Shown here: piece after piece, positions 17,368-24,090 of the stretch
How positions within the stretch are numbered: the first letter of the stretch is position 1
Layout of the letters: each line of letters opens with the position of its first letter
Origin: Gallionella sp.
GTDB lineage: Bacteria; Pseudomonadota; Gammaproteobacteria; Burkholderiales; Gallionellaceae
DNA length: 24,727 nt
Reading direction: 5' to 3'
Assembly: GCA_024654105.1 (NCBI GenBank)
Contig: JANLID010000036.1
Span: 1-24,727, forward strand
Notes under the pieces: generated by a model
The model's input: only the letters and a program-made list of their open reading frames with translations
Database searches by the model: none
What the model was told of the DNA's origin: nothing
Position numbers and translations under genes: made by a program

Positions 17368-18101
17368 AAGCAAACGCATCCAACACCCTGCGCCTGTACC
17401 TCATTCGTCACGGCGAAACCGAGTGGTCGCTCTCCGGCAGACACACCGGTCGCACGGAACTTCCGTTGACCCCGAACGGCGAGGACGAGGCGCGTGAACT
17501 TGGCAAGCATCTGCTGGGTATCCCGTTTGCCCATGTACTGACCAGTCCGCTCAAGCGCGCACTGCAAACCTGCGAGTTGGCCGGTCTGGATCAAGTCCCG
17601 GAAATAGAACCCGACCTTGCCGAATGGGACTATGGTGATTACGAAGGACAGCGTTCTGTGGATATCCGCAAGGAGCGGCCGGACTGGAATGTTTATCGGG
17701 ATGGTTGTCCTCGCGGAGAAATGCCCGCGCAAGTTGCAGCTCGCGCTGACCGTCTCATCGCCCGACTGCGCACGATGGATTCCAATATCGCACTCTTTAC
17801 ACACGGTCAGATCGGCAGTGTCCTGGCTGCGCGCTGGATCGGATTGGCAATAGACAAAGCGCAGCATTTCATGCTTGGCACGGCATCGCTCAGCATGTTT
17901 GCCTTCGACCCCCACCACCCTGACGTGCCGGTTATTGCATTGTGGAATGCGGTCTCTCGGGAAATATCCAACGCTGTATACTCCCATACCGCCGGCGGCG
18001 GCATGACGATGAGGCAGCGATCCCTTGAACGATGGGAAAACGAGGGGGGAGAGATTCTAACGGGTGCAGGTGCAGATTTGCTGAAGAACAATGAACGATA
18101 A
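17364..18101 (+). CDS. Histidine phosphatase family protein, SHB17-like sugar bisphosphatase candidate
   Basis: A 245-residue phosphatase of the phosphoglycerate mutase-like superfamily. Catalytic residues are visible: RHGET with His16, the acid residue Glu87 in AEWDYGDYEG, and the second histidine His147 in FTHGQ. The combination HGETEWSLSGRHTGRTELPL, EWDYGDYEG and WNVYRDGC resembles, from memory, the yeast sedoheptulose-1,7-bisphosphatase SHB17 and its bacterial relatives more than cofactor-dependent phosphoglycerate mutases. An aldolase immediately upstream (ATGA overlap) would make its bisphosphate substrate. About 35 residues extend beyond the usual core. Alternatives are a phosphoglycerate mutase or a phosphatase for another phosphorylated metabolite. 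The superfamily is certain; the substrate is inference. Confidence 0.88.
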   Translation: MKANASNTLRLYLIRHGETEWSLSGRHTGRTELPLTPNGEDEARELGKHLLGIPFAHVLTSPLKRALQTCELAGLDQVPEIEPDLAEWDYGDYEGQRSVDIRKERPDWNVYRDGCPRGEMPAQVAARADRLIARLRTMDSNIALFTHGQIGSVLAARWIGLAIDKAQHFMLGTASLSMFAFDPHHPDVPVIALWNAVSREISNAVYSHTAGGGMTMRQRSLERWENEGGEILTGAGADLLKNNER

Positions 18102-18172
18102 CCGCGCTGTCGAATCCGGGCGTCGCTGCCCCGACGCGCGGGACGTACGCGTAATTTCATACAGGAACACCA

Positions 18173-19081
18173 ATGGCCGGGCACGACGATTCCACCGTGA
18201 CAATTCTCTTCGCTCTGGGCGCCAATGCGCTCATTGCGGTGGCCAAGGGCACTGCAGCCTGGATAACCGGATCCACCGCGATGCTCGCAGAAGCTGTGCA
18301 CTCGATTGCGGATTGCGGCAATCAGGGACTGCTGCTGCTCGGTCTCAGCCGTTCGGCGCGGCCGCCCGATGCCGACTATCCGCTGGGCCATGGGCGCTCA
18401 ATCTACTTCTGGTCGTTCATCGTCGCCCTGATGCTGTTTAGTATGGGCGGCATGTTTTCGATCTACGAGGGCATACACAAAATGGACGGCGGCGGGCCGC
18501 TGAAGGACCCGTGGATCGCGATCGCTGTGCTGGCAGTCAGCCTTGCCGCCGAATCGGTGTCCTTGTGGAAAGGTCTGACCCAGGTCAATGGGCTGCGCGG
18601 CACCCAGTCATTCTGGCGCTGGTTTCGCGAGACCCGGCGCAGCGAACTGCTGGTGGTGATCGGCGAGGACATTGCCGCGACAGTGGGTCTGAGCATGGCA
18701 TTGCTCGCGGTGGGGATGGCGATGCTGACGGGCAATCCTGTTTACGACGCGCTCGGCAGCCTCGCAATCGGCGTGCTGCTTCTGGTCGTTGCAATTTTAG
18801 TCGGCATTGAAGTCAAGGCGTTGCTGGTCGGGCAGAGCGCCGACCCCGCGTTGCAGGAGGAGATCGGCCGCTTCCTGATGGCCCGCGAGGAGATTACAGA
18901 GGTTCTTAACCTAATCACGCTGCAAAACGGCGCCGATGTCGTCGTGGCGGTCAAGGCGCGGATGACAGGGATCGATTCGGCGCCGGCCCTGGTCGCAGCG
19001 ATCAACCGCTGCGAACGCGCGTTGCGCGCGGCGTTTCCGGAAGTGCGCTGGTTGTTCTTCGAACCGGACACGGAGAAATGA
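18173..19081 (+). CDS. Cation diffusion facilitator (CDF) family transporter
   Basis: A 302-residue membrane protein with about six hydrophobic segments and a soluble C-terminal domain. It begins ILFALGANALIAVAKGTAAW, typical of the family, followed by the metal-site motif HSIAD (His43, Asp47) in the second membrane segment and the LGHGR signature after it. In the fifth segment the usual H/DxxxD is replaced by an IGEDIAA sequence, with Glu165-Asp166 and Val162 at the position normally His or Asp. This resembles the SLC30A9-like branch of the family. Likely a proton-coupled exporter of Zn2+ or another divalent metal; the ion cannot be fixed. The start at ATG 18173 has only a weak upstream GGA. 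The 71-base gap before it holds nothing obvious. Confidence 0.9.
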   Translation: MAGHDDSTVTILFALGANALIAVAKGTAAWITGSTAMLAEAVHSIADCGNQGLLLLGLSRSARPPDADYPLGHGRSIYFWSFIVALMLFSMGGMFSIYEGIHKMDGGGPLKDPWIAIAVLAVSLAAESVSLWKGLTQVNGLRGTQSFWRWFRETRRSELLVVIGEDIAATVGLSMALLAVGMAMLTGNPVYDALGSLAIGVLLLVVAILVGIEVKALLVGQSADPALQEEIGRFLMAREEITEVLNLITLQNGADVVVAVKARMTGIDSAPALVAAINRCERALRAAFPEVRWLFFEPDTEK

Positions 19082-19187
19082 AACGCATGGATGCCCGTTT
19101 GCGCCGCTGCTGTGTATGCTAGCGCATGGTAGTCTGGCGCCAAGGTGATGAAAATGGTGCACGTATTGCGTGACCAGAATGAGGAAA

Positions 19188-19413
19188 ATGAATGAGATGA
19201 CCGAAGCTGGGCTCAAGACCGATGTGCAGAACCTCGGCGCAGTTGTCTCGGTGCGCGGCAGTGTCGTGGATATCCGCTTTGAAAAATATCTGCCGCCCAT
19301 TTACTCCTTGTTGCATGCCGGGACGGGTGGCCGGATCGCTATCGAAGTGCTGTCGCAACTCTACACACACCGGGTGCGCGGGATTGCGCTGACCCCTTCT
19401 GGTGCGCGGGGCG
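19188..19413 (+). pseudogene. atpD: 5' fragment of an atpD paralogue (ATPase beta subunit), part of a chimeric pseudogene
   Basis: About 70 codons match the N-terminus of the intact beta subunit gene at 20950: NLGAVVSVRGSVVDI, LPPIYSLLHA and HRVRGIALTP correspond to NLGDVVSVRGSVVDI, LPPIHTLLHA and HRVRGIALTP. A run of about 26 identical bases spans the SVRGSVVDI codons, but the rest is diverged, so this is a paralogue and not a recent copy. The nucleotide-binding domain is missing completely. Likely start is ATG 19188 or 19197, with GAGGA just upstream. After about 19400 the homology stops and the sequence passes into a phosphoketolase 3' end in a different frame. The merged open frame (to 19574) has a nonsense tail and is not a functional protein. 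Confidence 0.85.
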
Positions 19414-19578
19414 GTAGTGGAAGACATCATCGACCGCCTGCCGCAGACCGGCGACAAGGGTATTTATCTCAAGCAACAACTCAAGGACAAGCTGGTCGAG
19501 CACAGGCAATACATCAACAAGCACGGCCAGGACATGCCGGAGATTCGGAACTGGAAATGGGAACTGATCCATGAATAA
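19414..19578 (+). pseudogene. xfp: 3' fragment of a second phosphoketolase gene, part of a chimeric pseudogene
   Basis: Read in its own frame (GTG 19417 onward) this encodes VVEDIIDRLPQTGDKGIY and ends EIRNWKWELIHE at TAA 19576-19578. It matches the last roughly 47 codons of the intact phosphoketolase at 13976. Over about 132 aligned bases I count 14 differences, mostly at silent positions, so the fragment stayed under protein-level selection after it diverged from the intact copy and before it was cut off. It is out of frame with the atpD fragment that precedes it. Its stop region overlaps the DUF2254 start at 19571, suggesting that the lost gene was once translationally coupled to that gene. 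Confidence 0.85.
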
Positions 19579-20953
19579 ATTGAGACAAATCTGGAGCGAT
19601 CTGCGATCAAGCTTTTGGTTTATGCCTTCGCTGCTGGTCGCGGGCAGTATTGTCTTTGCGGCAGCGTTGATCGAAGTGGACTCCGCCGGGAGTGCCCAAT
19701 GGATGAACCAGTGGCCGCGCCTGTTTGGGACCGGGGCGGAAGGGGCGCGCCAGATGTTGGCTACGCTTGCCGGTTCGATGATGACCGTTATGGGCATCAC
19801 GTTCTCGATGACCCTGTTGGCATTGGCGCTGGCCTCGAGCCAATACACCTCTCGCATCCTGCGGAACTTCATGCGCAGCCGCGTCACGCAGGTCACGCTC
19901 GGGATCTTCGCCGGAATTTTTGTCTATTGCCTGATCGTGCTGCGCACCATTCGCGGCGGTGAAACCGAATTTGTGCCAGGCCTGGCGGTTTTCTTCGCAT
20001 TTATCCTGGCGCTCGGCGGCGTTGTCGTCCTCATTTATTTTATTCATCACATCGCCTCGTCGATCCAGGCTTCCAACATCATCGCCTCGGTCGCGCAGGA
20101 AACTATCGTGTCCATTGATCGGCTGTTTCCGGAAAAACCGGGCCACGGGTCCGAGGATGATGAAGGCCAGGACCAAGACCAGGAGCTCCGGTCTCTGGAT
20201 GAGAGGACATGGTACGCGGTGCCGGCAGAGGTTAGCGGCTACATACAGAGCGTGGATAATGGTGCGCTGTTGCGCCTAGCGCGGGGCGGGAAGACCATCG
20301 TGACGATGGAGCACGGCGTCGGCGCGTTCGTTGTCCAGAATACCGCGCTGGCATCGCTTGCCCTGACGTACCCGCCGGATCAAAAGACGATTTCCGCCCT
20401 GAATGGGGCTTATAGCATCAGCCGCCATCGCACGATCGAAGAGGACCCCGCCTTCGGTATCAGGCAGATCGTGGATATTGCATTGAAGGCACTTTCGCCC
20501 GGGGTAAATGACACCTCGACGGCGGTGATGTGCGTGGATCACTTGTCGTCGATCCTGGCTCGGCTGGCCTGTCGGCCATTCCCGTTATCGCACTGTTACG
20601 AGGGAGAAACGCTGCGTGTGATCGCCATCGTTCCGACCTTTGAAGATCTGCTGGCCGAGGCGTTCGATCAGATCCGGGGCAGCACCGCAGGCAATGTCGC
20701 CGTCATGGCGCGCATGCTCGGCGCTCTTCATGCCATCGGCAGCCTGACGACCGACCAGCGCCGCAGGCAGGCGCTCCACGAACAGGTGCAGTGGATTGCC
20801 GAACTGGCCGACCGCACCATCGAATCCACCCATGATCGCGCGCGCATCGAAAGGCGGCTGATGGAGGTGCGCGAAGCACTCGAAGCCGGACCTGCTTTGC
20901 GCGCAGGGGAAGGGGAAGCGCAAGCACACGTGGATCAGCGGGAACACACATGA
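19571..20953 (+). CDS. DUF2254 family membrane protein
   Basis: 460 residues with four hydrophobic segments at about 15-37, 63-90, 107-127 and 136-162, then a long soluble C-terminal region. The signature stretches (FWFMPSLLVAG near the N-terminus, MMTVMGITFSMTLLALALAS and SSQYTSRILRNFMR) place it in the DUF2254 family of predicted membrane proteins, whose function is not established. The start ATG lies inside the tail of the phosphoketolase fragment; no other start gives the normal N-terminus. Its stop overlaps the atpD start as ATGA (20950-20953), so it is translationally coupled to the N-ATPase operon. It could assist the ATPase, for example in assembly or membrane ion handling, but that is inference from position only. 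Confidence 0.88.
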   Translation: MNKLRQIWSDLRSSFWFMPSLLVAGSIVFAAALIEVDSAGSAQWMNQWPRLFGTGAEGARQMLATLAGSMMTVMGITFSMTLLALALASSQYTSRILRNFMRSRVTQVTLGIFAGIFVYCLIVLRTIRGGETEFVPGLAVFFAFILALGGVVVLIYFIHHIASSIQASNIIASVAQETIVSIDRLFPEKPGHGSEDDEGQDQDQELRSLDERTWYAVPAEVSGYIQSVDNGALLRLARGGKTIVTMEHGVGAFVVQNTALASLALTYPPDQKTISALNGAYSISRHRTIEEDPAFGIRQIVDIALKALSPGVNDTSTAVMCVDHLSSILARLACRPFPLSHCYEGETLRVIAIVPTFEDLLAEAFDQIRGSTAGNVAVMARMLGALHAIGSLTTDQRRRQALHEQVQWIAELADRTIESTHDRARIERRLMEVREALEAGPALRAGEGEAQAHVDQREHT

Positions 20954-22356
20954 AGAACAATACCAGTACTTCGAATCTCGGCGATGTGGTCTCGGTGCGC
21001 GGCAGTGTCGTGGATATCCATTTCGATGCGAATTTGCCACCCATCCATACCTTGCTGCACGCGATGGAAGGGGAAATCGCCATCGAGGTTTTGGCGCAAC
21101 TCAACGCGCATCGCGTGAGGGGAATTGCGCTGACCCCCACCCAGGGCCTCGCCCGTGGCATGGCGGTGGAAGACACGGGCGGACCGTTGAAGACGCCGGT
21201 AGGCAAGCAAATTCTCTCGCGAATGTTCGATGTGTTCGGGAATGCCATCGACCGCCAGGCGGCACCGACGGACGTCCAGTGGCGCACCGTGCACAATCCC
21301 CCGCCGGCGCTGGCACGGCGTTCCACCCAGTCTGAAATATTTGAAACGGGTATCAAGCTTATCGATGTGCTCATGCCGCTGGAACGCGGCGGCAAGGCGG
21401 GCCTGTTTGGCGGGGCGGGCGTGGGCAAGACGGTGTTGCTCACCGAGATGATTCACAACATGGTCGGGCAACAGGAAGGGGTGAGCATTTTTTGCGGTAT
21501 CGGCGAGCGCTGCCGCGAAGGCGAGGAACTCTACCGCGACATGAAAGCAGCGGGTGTGCTGCCGCACATGGTGATGGTGTTCGGCCAGATGAACGAACCC
21601 CCGGGCGCCCGTTTTCGCGTCGGCCATGCCGCGCTGACGATGGCCGAGTATTTTCGCGACGACGAGCATCGCGATGTGCTGCTGCTCATCGATAATATTT
21701 TTCGTTTCATCCAGGCTGGCATGGAAGTGTCCGGTCTGATGGGGCAGATGCCGTCGCGCCTGGGCTATCAGCCGACCATGGGCACCGAGCTGGCGCAACT
21801 GGAAGAGCGCATCGCCAATACCGATACCGGCGCGATCACCTCGATCCAGGCGGTGTATGTGCCGGCCGACGATTTCACCGATCCGGCGGCCGTGCATACC
21901 TTCTCGCACCTTTCCGCGTCAATCGTGCTGTCGCGCAAACGGGCCAGCGAAGGACTTTATCCGGCCATCGACCCGCTGCAGTCCAGTTCCAAAATGGCCA
22001 CGCCCGGCGTCATCGGCGAGCGGCACTACGCCCTCGCGCAGGAAATCCGGCGCACACTCGCGCAATACGCGGAACTGAAAGACATCATCGCGATGCTGGG
22101 ACTGGAACAACTGTCGCCGGAGGACCGCAAGGTGGTGGCCCGCGCCCGGCGGCTGGAGCGTTTTCTCACCCAGCCGTTTTTCACCACCGAGCAGTTTACC
22201 GGCCTCAAGGGCAAGCTCGTCGGCCTCGACGACGCGCTGGATGGCTGCGAGCGTATCCTGAACGATGAATTCAAGGATGTTCCGGAGAGCGCGCTTTACA
22301 TGATCGGGACAATTGATGAAGTTAAACAGCAAGCGAAAGATGCTCAGCCAGCATAA
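20950..22356 (+). CDS. atpD: N-ATPase (alternative F-type ATPase) beta subunit
   Basis: Catalytic subunit of the F1 sector, 468 residues. Motifs: Walker A GGAGVGKT with Lys160, catalytic Glu186 in GIGERCREGEEL, Walker B LLLIDNIFRF, then SRLGYQPTMGTEL and YVPADDFTDPA. The operon order beta first (atpD), then atpC, atpQ, atpR and atpB, is that of the N-ATPases, which accompany a normal F-ATPase in many bacteria and are thought to work as ATP-driven Na+ or H+ exporters. The c subunit, which would show ion specificity, lies outside the window. The start is coupled to the DUF2254 stop by an ATGA overlap. A REP/RAYT insertion separates it from the next subunit gene. Confidence 0.95.
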   Translation: MKNNTSTSNLGDVVSVRGSVVDIHFDANLPPIHTLLHAMEGEIAIEVLAQLNAHRVRGIALTPTQGLARGMAVEDTGGPLKTPVGKQILSRMFDVFGNAIDRQAAPTDVQWRTVHNPPPALARRSTQSEIFETGIKLIDVLMPLERGGKAGLFGGAGVGKTVLLTEMIHNMVGQQEGVSIFCGIGERCREGEELYRDMKAAGVLPHMVMVFGQMNEPPGARFRVGHAALTMAEYFRDDEHRDVLLLIDNIFRFIQAGMEVSGLMGQMPSRLGYQPTMGTELAQLEERIANTDTGAITSIQAVYVPADDFTDPAAVHTFSHLSASIVLSRKRASEGLYPAIDPLQSSSKMATPGVIGERHYALAQEIRRTLAQYAELKDIIAMLGLEQLSPEDRKVVARARRLERFLTQPFFTTEQFTGLKGKLVGLDDALDGCERILNDEFKDVPESALYMIGTIDEVKQQAKDAQPA

Positions 22357-22369
22357 GCCAGGGTGTGCT

Positions 22370-22414
22370 CGTTCCCACGCGCCGCGTGGGAATGCAGCCC
22401 AGGCGCGCCGCGCC
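22370..22414 (+). repeat. Left 45-bp REP-like inverted repeat
   Basis: Contains a perfect hairpin with 9-bp stems at 22372-22380 and 22384-22392 (TTCCCACGC / GCGTGGGAA) and a 3-base loop, followed by GCAG and a GGCGCGCC-rich segment. It matches the reverse complement of 22992-23036 at 41 of 45 positions. It lies 13 bases after the atpD stop. The CGTTCCCACGC...GCGTGGGAATGCAG pattern is a familiar REP type in proteobacterial genomes. Confidence 0.88.
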
Positions 22415-22420
22415 GAGTAA

Positions 22421-22430
22421 CAGGAGAGGA
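22421..22430 (+). promoter_or_regulatory. Ribosome binding site of the RAYT transposase gene
   Basis: CAGGAGAGGA with an 8-base gap to ATG 22439. This indicates that the transposase has its own translation signal and is not only read through from atpD. Confidence 0.6.
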
Positions 22431-22438
22431 TTTAATGT

Positions 22439-22975
22439 ATGGGACGCAGCCGCTACAAAATTTGTGACGAAAAGGCGCCGCATTTCCTGACCTGTACGGT
22501 ATTAAACTGGATGCCTCTGTTCACTCGTCCCCAGACTTCGGACATCATCCTCGAAGCACTGCGTCATCGGCAGGAACAGGATGAGTGGAAAATTTATGGC
22601 TACGTCATACTGGAGAACCATATCCACATGATTGTTCAAGCCGGTAATCTGTCGGTGGCGTTGCCGCGATTCAAATCCTTCACCGCGCGCAAGCTGATCG
22701 ACCACTTGACGGAACGCCACGCAGAACACTTGCTGCGGCAGTTGGCATTTTTTTGCAAGCAACACAAACAGGATCGGGGCTATCAGTCATGGGAAGAAGG
22801 ATCGCACCCGCAGATGATAGAGAATGAAGATGTGTTGCGGCAAAAACTGGAATATATCCATCAGAACCCGGTGAAGCGGGGTTATGTTGATGAGGCTGAG
22901 CACTGGCGGTATTCGAGTGCCAGGAATTATGCTGGGTTGCCGGGGTTGATTCCGGTTTATCGGGAGTGGTTATGA
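22439..22975 (+). CDS. REP-associated tyrosine transposase (RAYT, Y1_Tnp)
   Basis: A 178-residue HUH-type single-strand transposase of the Y1 (IS200-like) superfamily. The metal-binding HxH motif is at His61 and His63 (ENHIHMIV), and the probable catalytic tyrosine is Tyr139 in KLEYIHQNPVKRGYV, which is the RAYT signature. Length and motifs look intact. It is bracketed by 45-bp inverted REP repeats, as RAYT genes usually are; such enzymes act on REP hairpins and disperse them in the genome. It sits inside the N-ATPase operon between atpD and atpC and in the same direction, so the operon transcript must pass through it. RAYT genes are often fixed and vertically inherited, so current mobility is uncertain. 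Confidence 0.9.
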   Translation: MGRSRYKICDEKAPHFLTCTVLNWMPLFTRPQTSDIILEALRHRQEQDEWKIYGYVILENHIHMIVQAGNLSVALPRFKSFTARKLIDHLTERHAEHLLRQLAFFCKQHKQDRGYQSWEEGSHPQMIENEDVLRQKLEYIHQNPVKRGYVDEAEHWRYSSARNYAGLPGLIPVYREWL

Positions 22976-22991
22976 TCCTTGGTGATTTCTG

Positions 22992-23036
22992 GGCGCGGCG
23001 CGCCATGACTGCATTCCCACGCAGCGCGTGGGAACG
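22992..23036 (-). repeat. Right 45-bp REP-like inverted repeat
   Basis: Inverted partner of 22370-22414 with four mismatches. The hairpin stems are at 23014-23022 and 23026-23034 with loop AGC. It ends only 20 bases before the atpC start codon, so the hairpin occupies the region where the atpC translation signal would be expected. Confidence 0.88.
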
Positions 23037-23056
23037 GGGGATGTGCTGTGACATTT

Positions 23057-23446
23057 ATGAAGCTTAAAGTGCTGCTTCCGTTCCGCGTCTTCGCCGAGAA
23101 AACCGGCGTGTCGCGCATCGTCGCCGAGTCGCGCGAGGGCTCATTCGGGCTATTGCCCCACCGGCTGGACTGCGTGGCCGCGCTCGCGCCGGGGATCCTG
23201 GTTTACGAGACCGAAATGGAGGGTGAGGTTTACGTGGCTGTGGACGAAGGGGTGTTGGTCAAGACCGGCCCGGACGTGCTGGTTTCCGTGCGCCGGGCGC
23301 TGGCCGGAACGGATCTCGGCCAATTGCGCGATGCGGTGGAGCAGGAGTTTCTGACCCTGGACGAGCACGAGCAAAGCGTGCGATCGGTGCTGGCGAAAAT
23401 GGAAAGTAATTTCATCCGCCGCATGGCGGCATTTCACAATGAGTGA
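23057..23446 (+). CDS. atpC: N-ATPase epsilon subunit
   Basis: F1 central-stalk subunit of 129 residues. The beta-sandwich start MKLKVLLPFRVF and a SFGLLPHRLDCVAALAPGIL segment are typical of epsilon, as is the acidic C-terminal helical part. The length matches N-ATPase epsilon proteins. An in-frame GTG at 23048 exists, but ATG 23057 gives the conserved N-terminus. No clear Shine-Dalgarno sequence remains upstream, and the right REP repeat ends at 23036. The 3' end overlaps the next gene by 8 bases. Confidence 0.92.
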   Translation: MKLKVLLPFRVFAEKTGVSRIVAESREGSFGLLPHRLDCVAALAPGILVYETEMEGEVYVAVDEGVLVKTGPDVLVSVRRALAGTDLGQLRDAVEQEFLTLDEHEQSVRSVLAKMESNFIRRMAAFHNE

Positions 23447-23783
23447 CGAACTCCAAAATAAGCCCTCGAAGCCGAAGCCGAAGCCGTCGCTCAGTCAGGA
23501 GGTCGGCGTGAAGGCGGCGCGCAAGCTCAAGGCACAGCGCAACACCGCGCCGGGCGTCTGGTTTGGCCTGGGTATGATGGGGATTATCGGCTGGTCGGTG
23601 GTCGTACCAACGTTGCTCGGCGCGGCCTTAGGTCTCTGGCTGGACCAGCGTTATCCGGGCGGCCGCTCCTGGACATTGGCGCTGCTGGTGGCCGGGCTTG
23701 CCATCGGCTGTTTCAATGCGTGGCATTGGGTTACCAGGGAAGACAAAGCCATGCGGGACGAACAGGAAGATAAGCATGAATGA
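23439..23783 (+). CDS. atpQ: N-ATPase AtpQ (AtpI-like accessory subunit)
   Basis: A 114-residue protein with a basic, Lys/Pro-rich N-terminus and two membrane segments (about 45-67 and 77-95). It has the layout of the F0F1 ATPase gene 1/AtpI family: GVWFGLGMMGIIGWSVVVPT, then GLWLDQRYP. AtpI-like proteins help assemble the c ring, and AtpQ is the N-ATPase-specific member. It overlaps atpC by 8 bases upstream and atpR by 8 bases downstream. The short gene lies exactly where atpQ is found in N-ATPase operons. Confidence 0.88.
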   Translation: MSDELQNKPSKPKPKPSLSQEVGVKAARKLKAQRNTAPGVWFGLGMMGIIGWSVVVPTLLGAALGLWLDQRYPGGRSWTLALLVAGLAIGCFNAWHWVTREDKAMRDEQEDKHE

Positions 23784-24090
23784 ATGGTTGACGCTGGCGC
23801 TGGCATGGATGGCGGGACTACTGCTCGGTGCGATTTTTTTCGGCGGCCTTTGGTGGACGGTGCGCAAGGGCGTTGCGTCTGAACGGGCAGCACTTTGGTT
23901 TCTGGGCAGCATGCTGCTTCGAACAAGTGTTGTACTGCTGGGGTTCTATTTTGTCCTGGGGGACAATTGGCAGAGATTAGTCGCGGGTCTGCTCGGTTTT
24001 GTCATCGCGCGCCTCATTGTGACGCGGCTGACCCGGCCGTCGGGAGAACACCTAATCCGCCCGGTACCGGAGACCCGCCATGCGCCTTAG
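23776..24090 (+). CDS. atpR: N-ATPase AtpR subunit
   Basis: A 104-residue hydrophobic protein with three predicted membrane segments (about 4-25, 39-60 and 65-82). Basic residues sit in or beside them: WWTVRKG, SMLLRTS and IARLIVTRL. This fits AtpR, the N-ATPase-specific small membrane subunit whose intramembrane charged residues have been proposed to interact with the c ring. The ATG at 23776 is chosen because it gives the compact N-terminus MNEWLTLALAW and overlaps atpQ by 8 bases; a longer frame from 23698 is a shadow of atpQ. It overlaps atpB by 11 bases. Confidence 0.87.
   Translation: MNEWLTLALAWMAGLLLGAIFFGGLWWTVRKGVASERAALWFLGSMLLRTSVVLLGFYFVLGDNWQRLVAGLLGFVIARLIVTRLTRPSGEHLIRPVPETRHAP

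Larger units (their letters stand above)
22370..23036 (+). mobile_element. REP-RAYT element inserted between atpD and atpC
   Basis: A 667-bp unit bounded by inverted 45-bp repeats (22370-22414 and 22992-23036) with one transposase gene between them. N-ATPase operons normally run from atpD directly into atpC, so this unit is a later insertion. A TGTGCT hexamer occurs at 22364-22369 and again at 23042-23047, near both ends, but its offset on the right side makes a target duplication doubtful. Confidence 0.8.

Noticed and set aside
19170..19574. A 134-codon hybrid gene or a programmed frameshift between the atpD and xfp parts
   Set aside because: The tail after about 19410 is phosphoketolase coding sequence read in the wrong frame, and no slippery site or stimulatory structure is evident. 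Loss of the whole beta nucleotide-binding domain also argues for a relic.
22364..23047. TGTGCT at both ends of the REP/RAYT element as a target-site duplication
   Set aside because: It abuts the left repeat but lies 5 bases outside the right one, it is only 6 bases, and HUH single-strand transposases do not normally create duplications. Probably chance.
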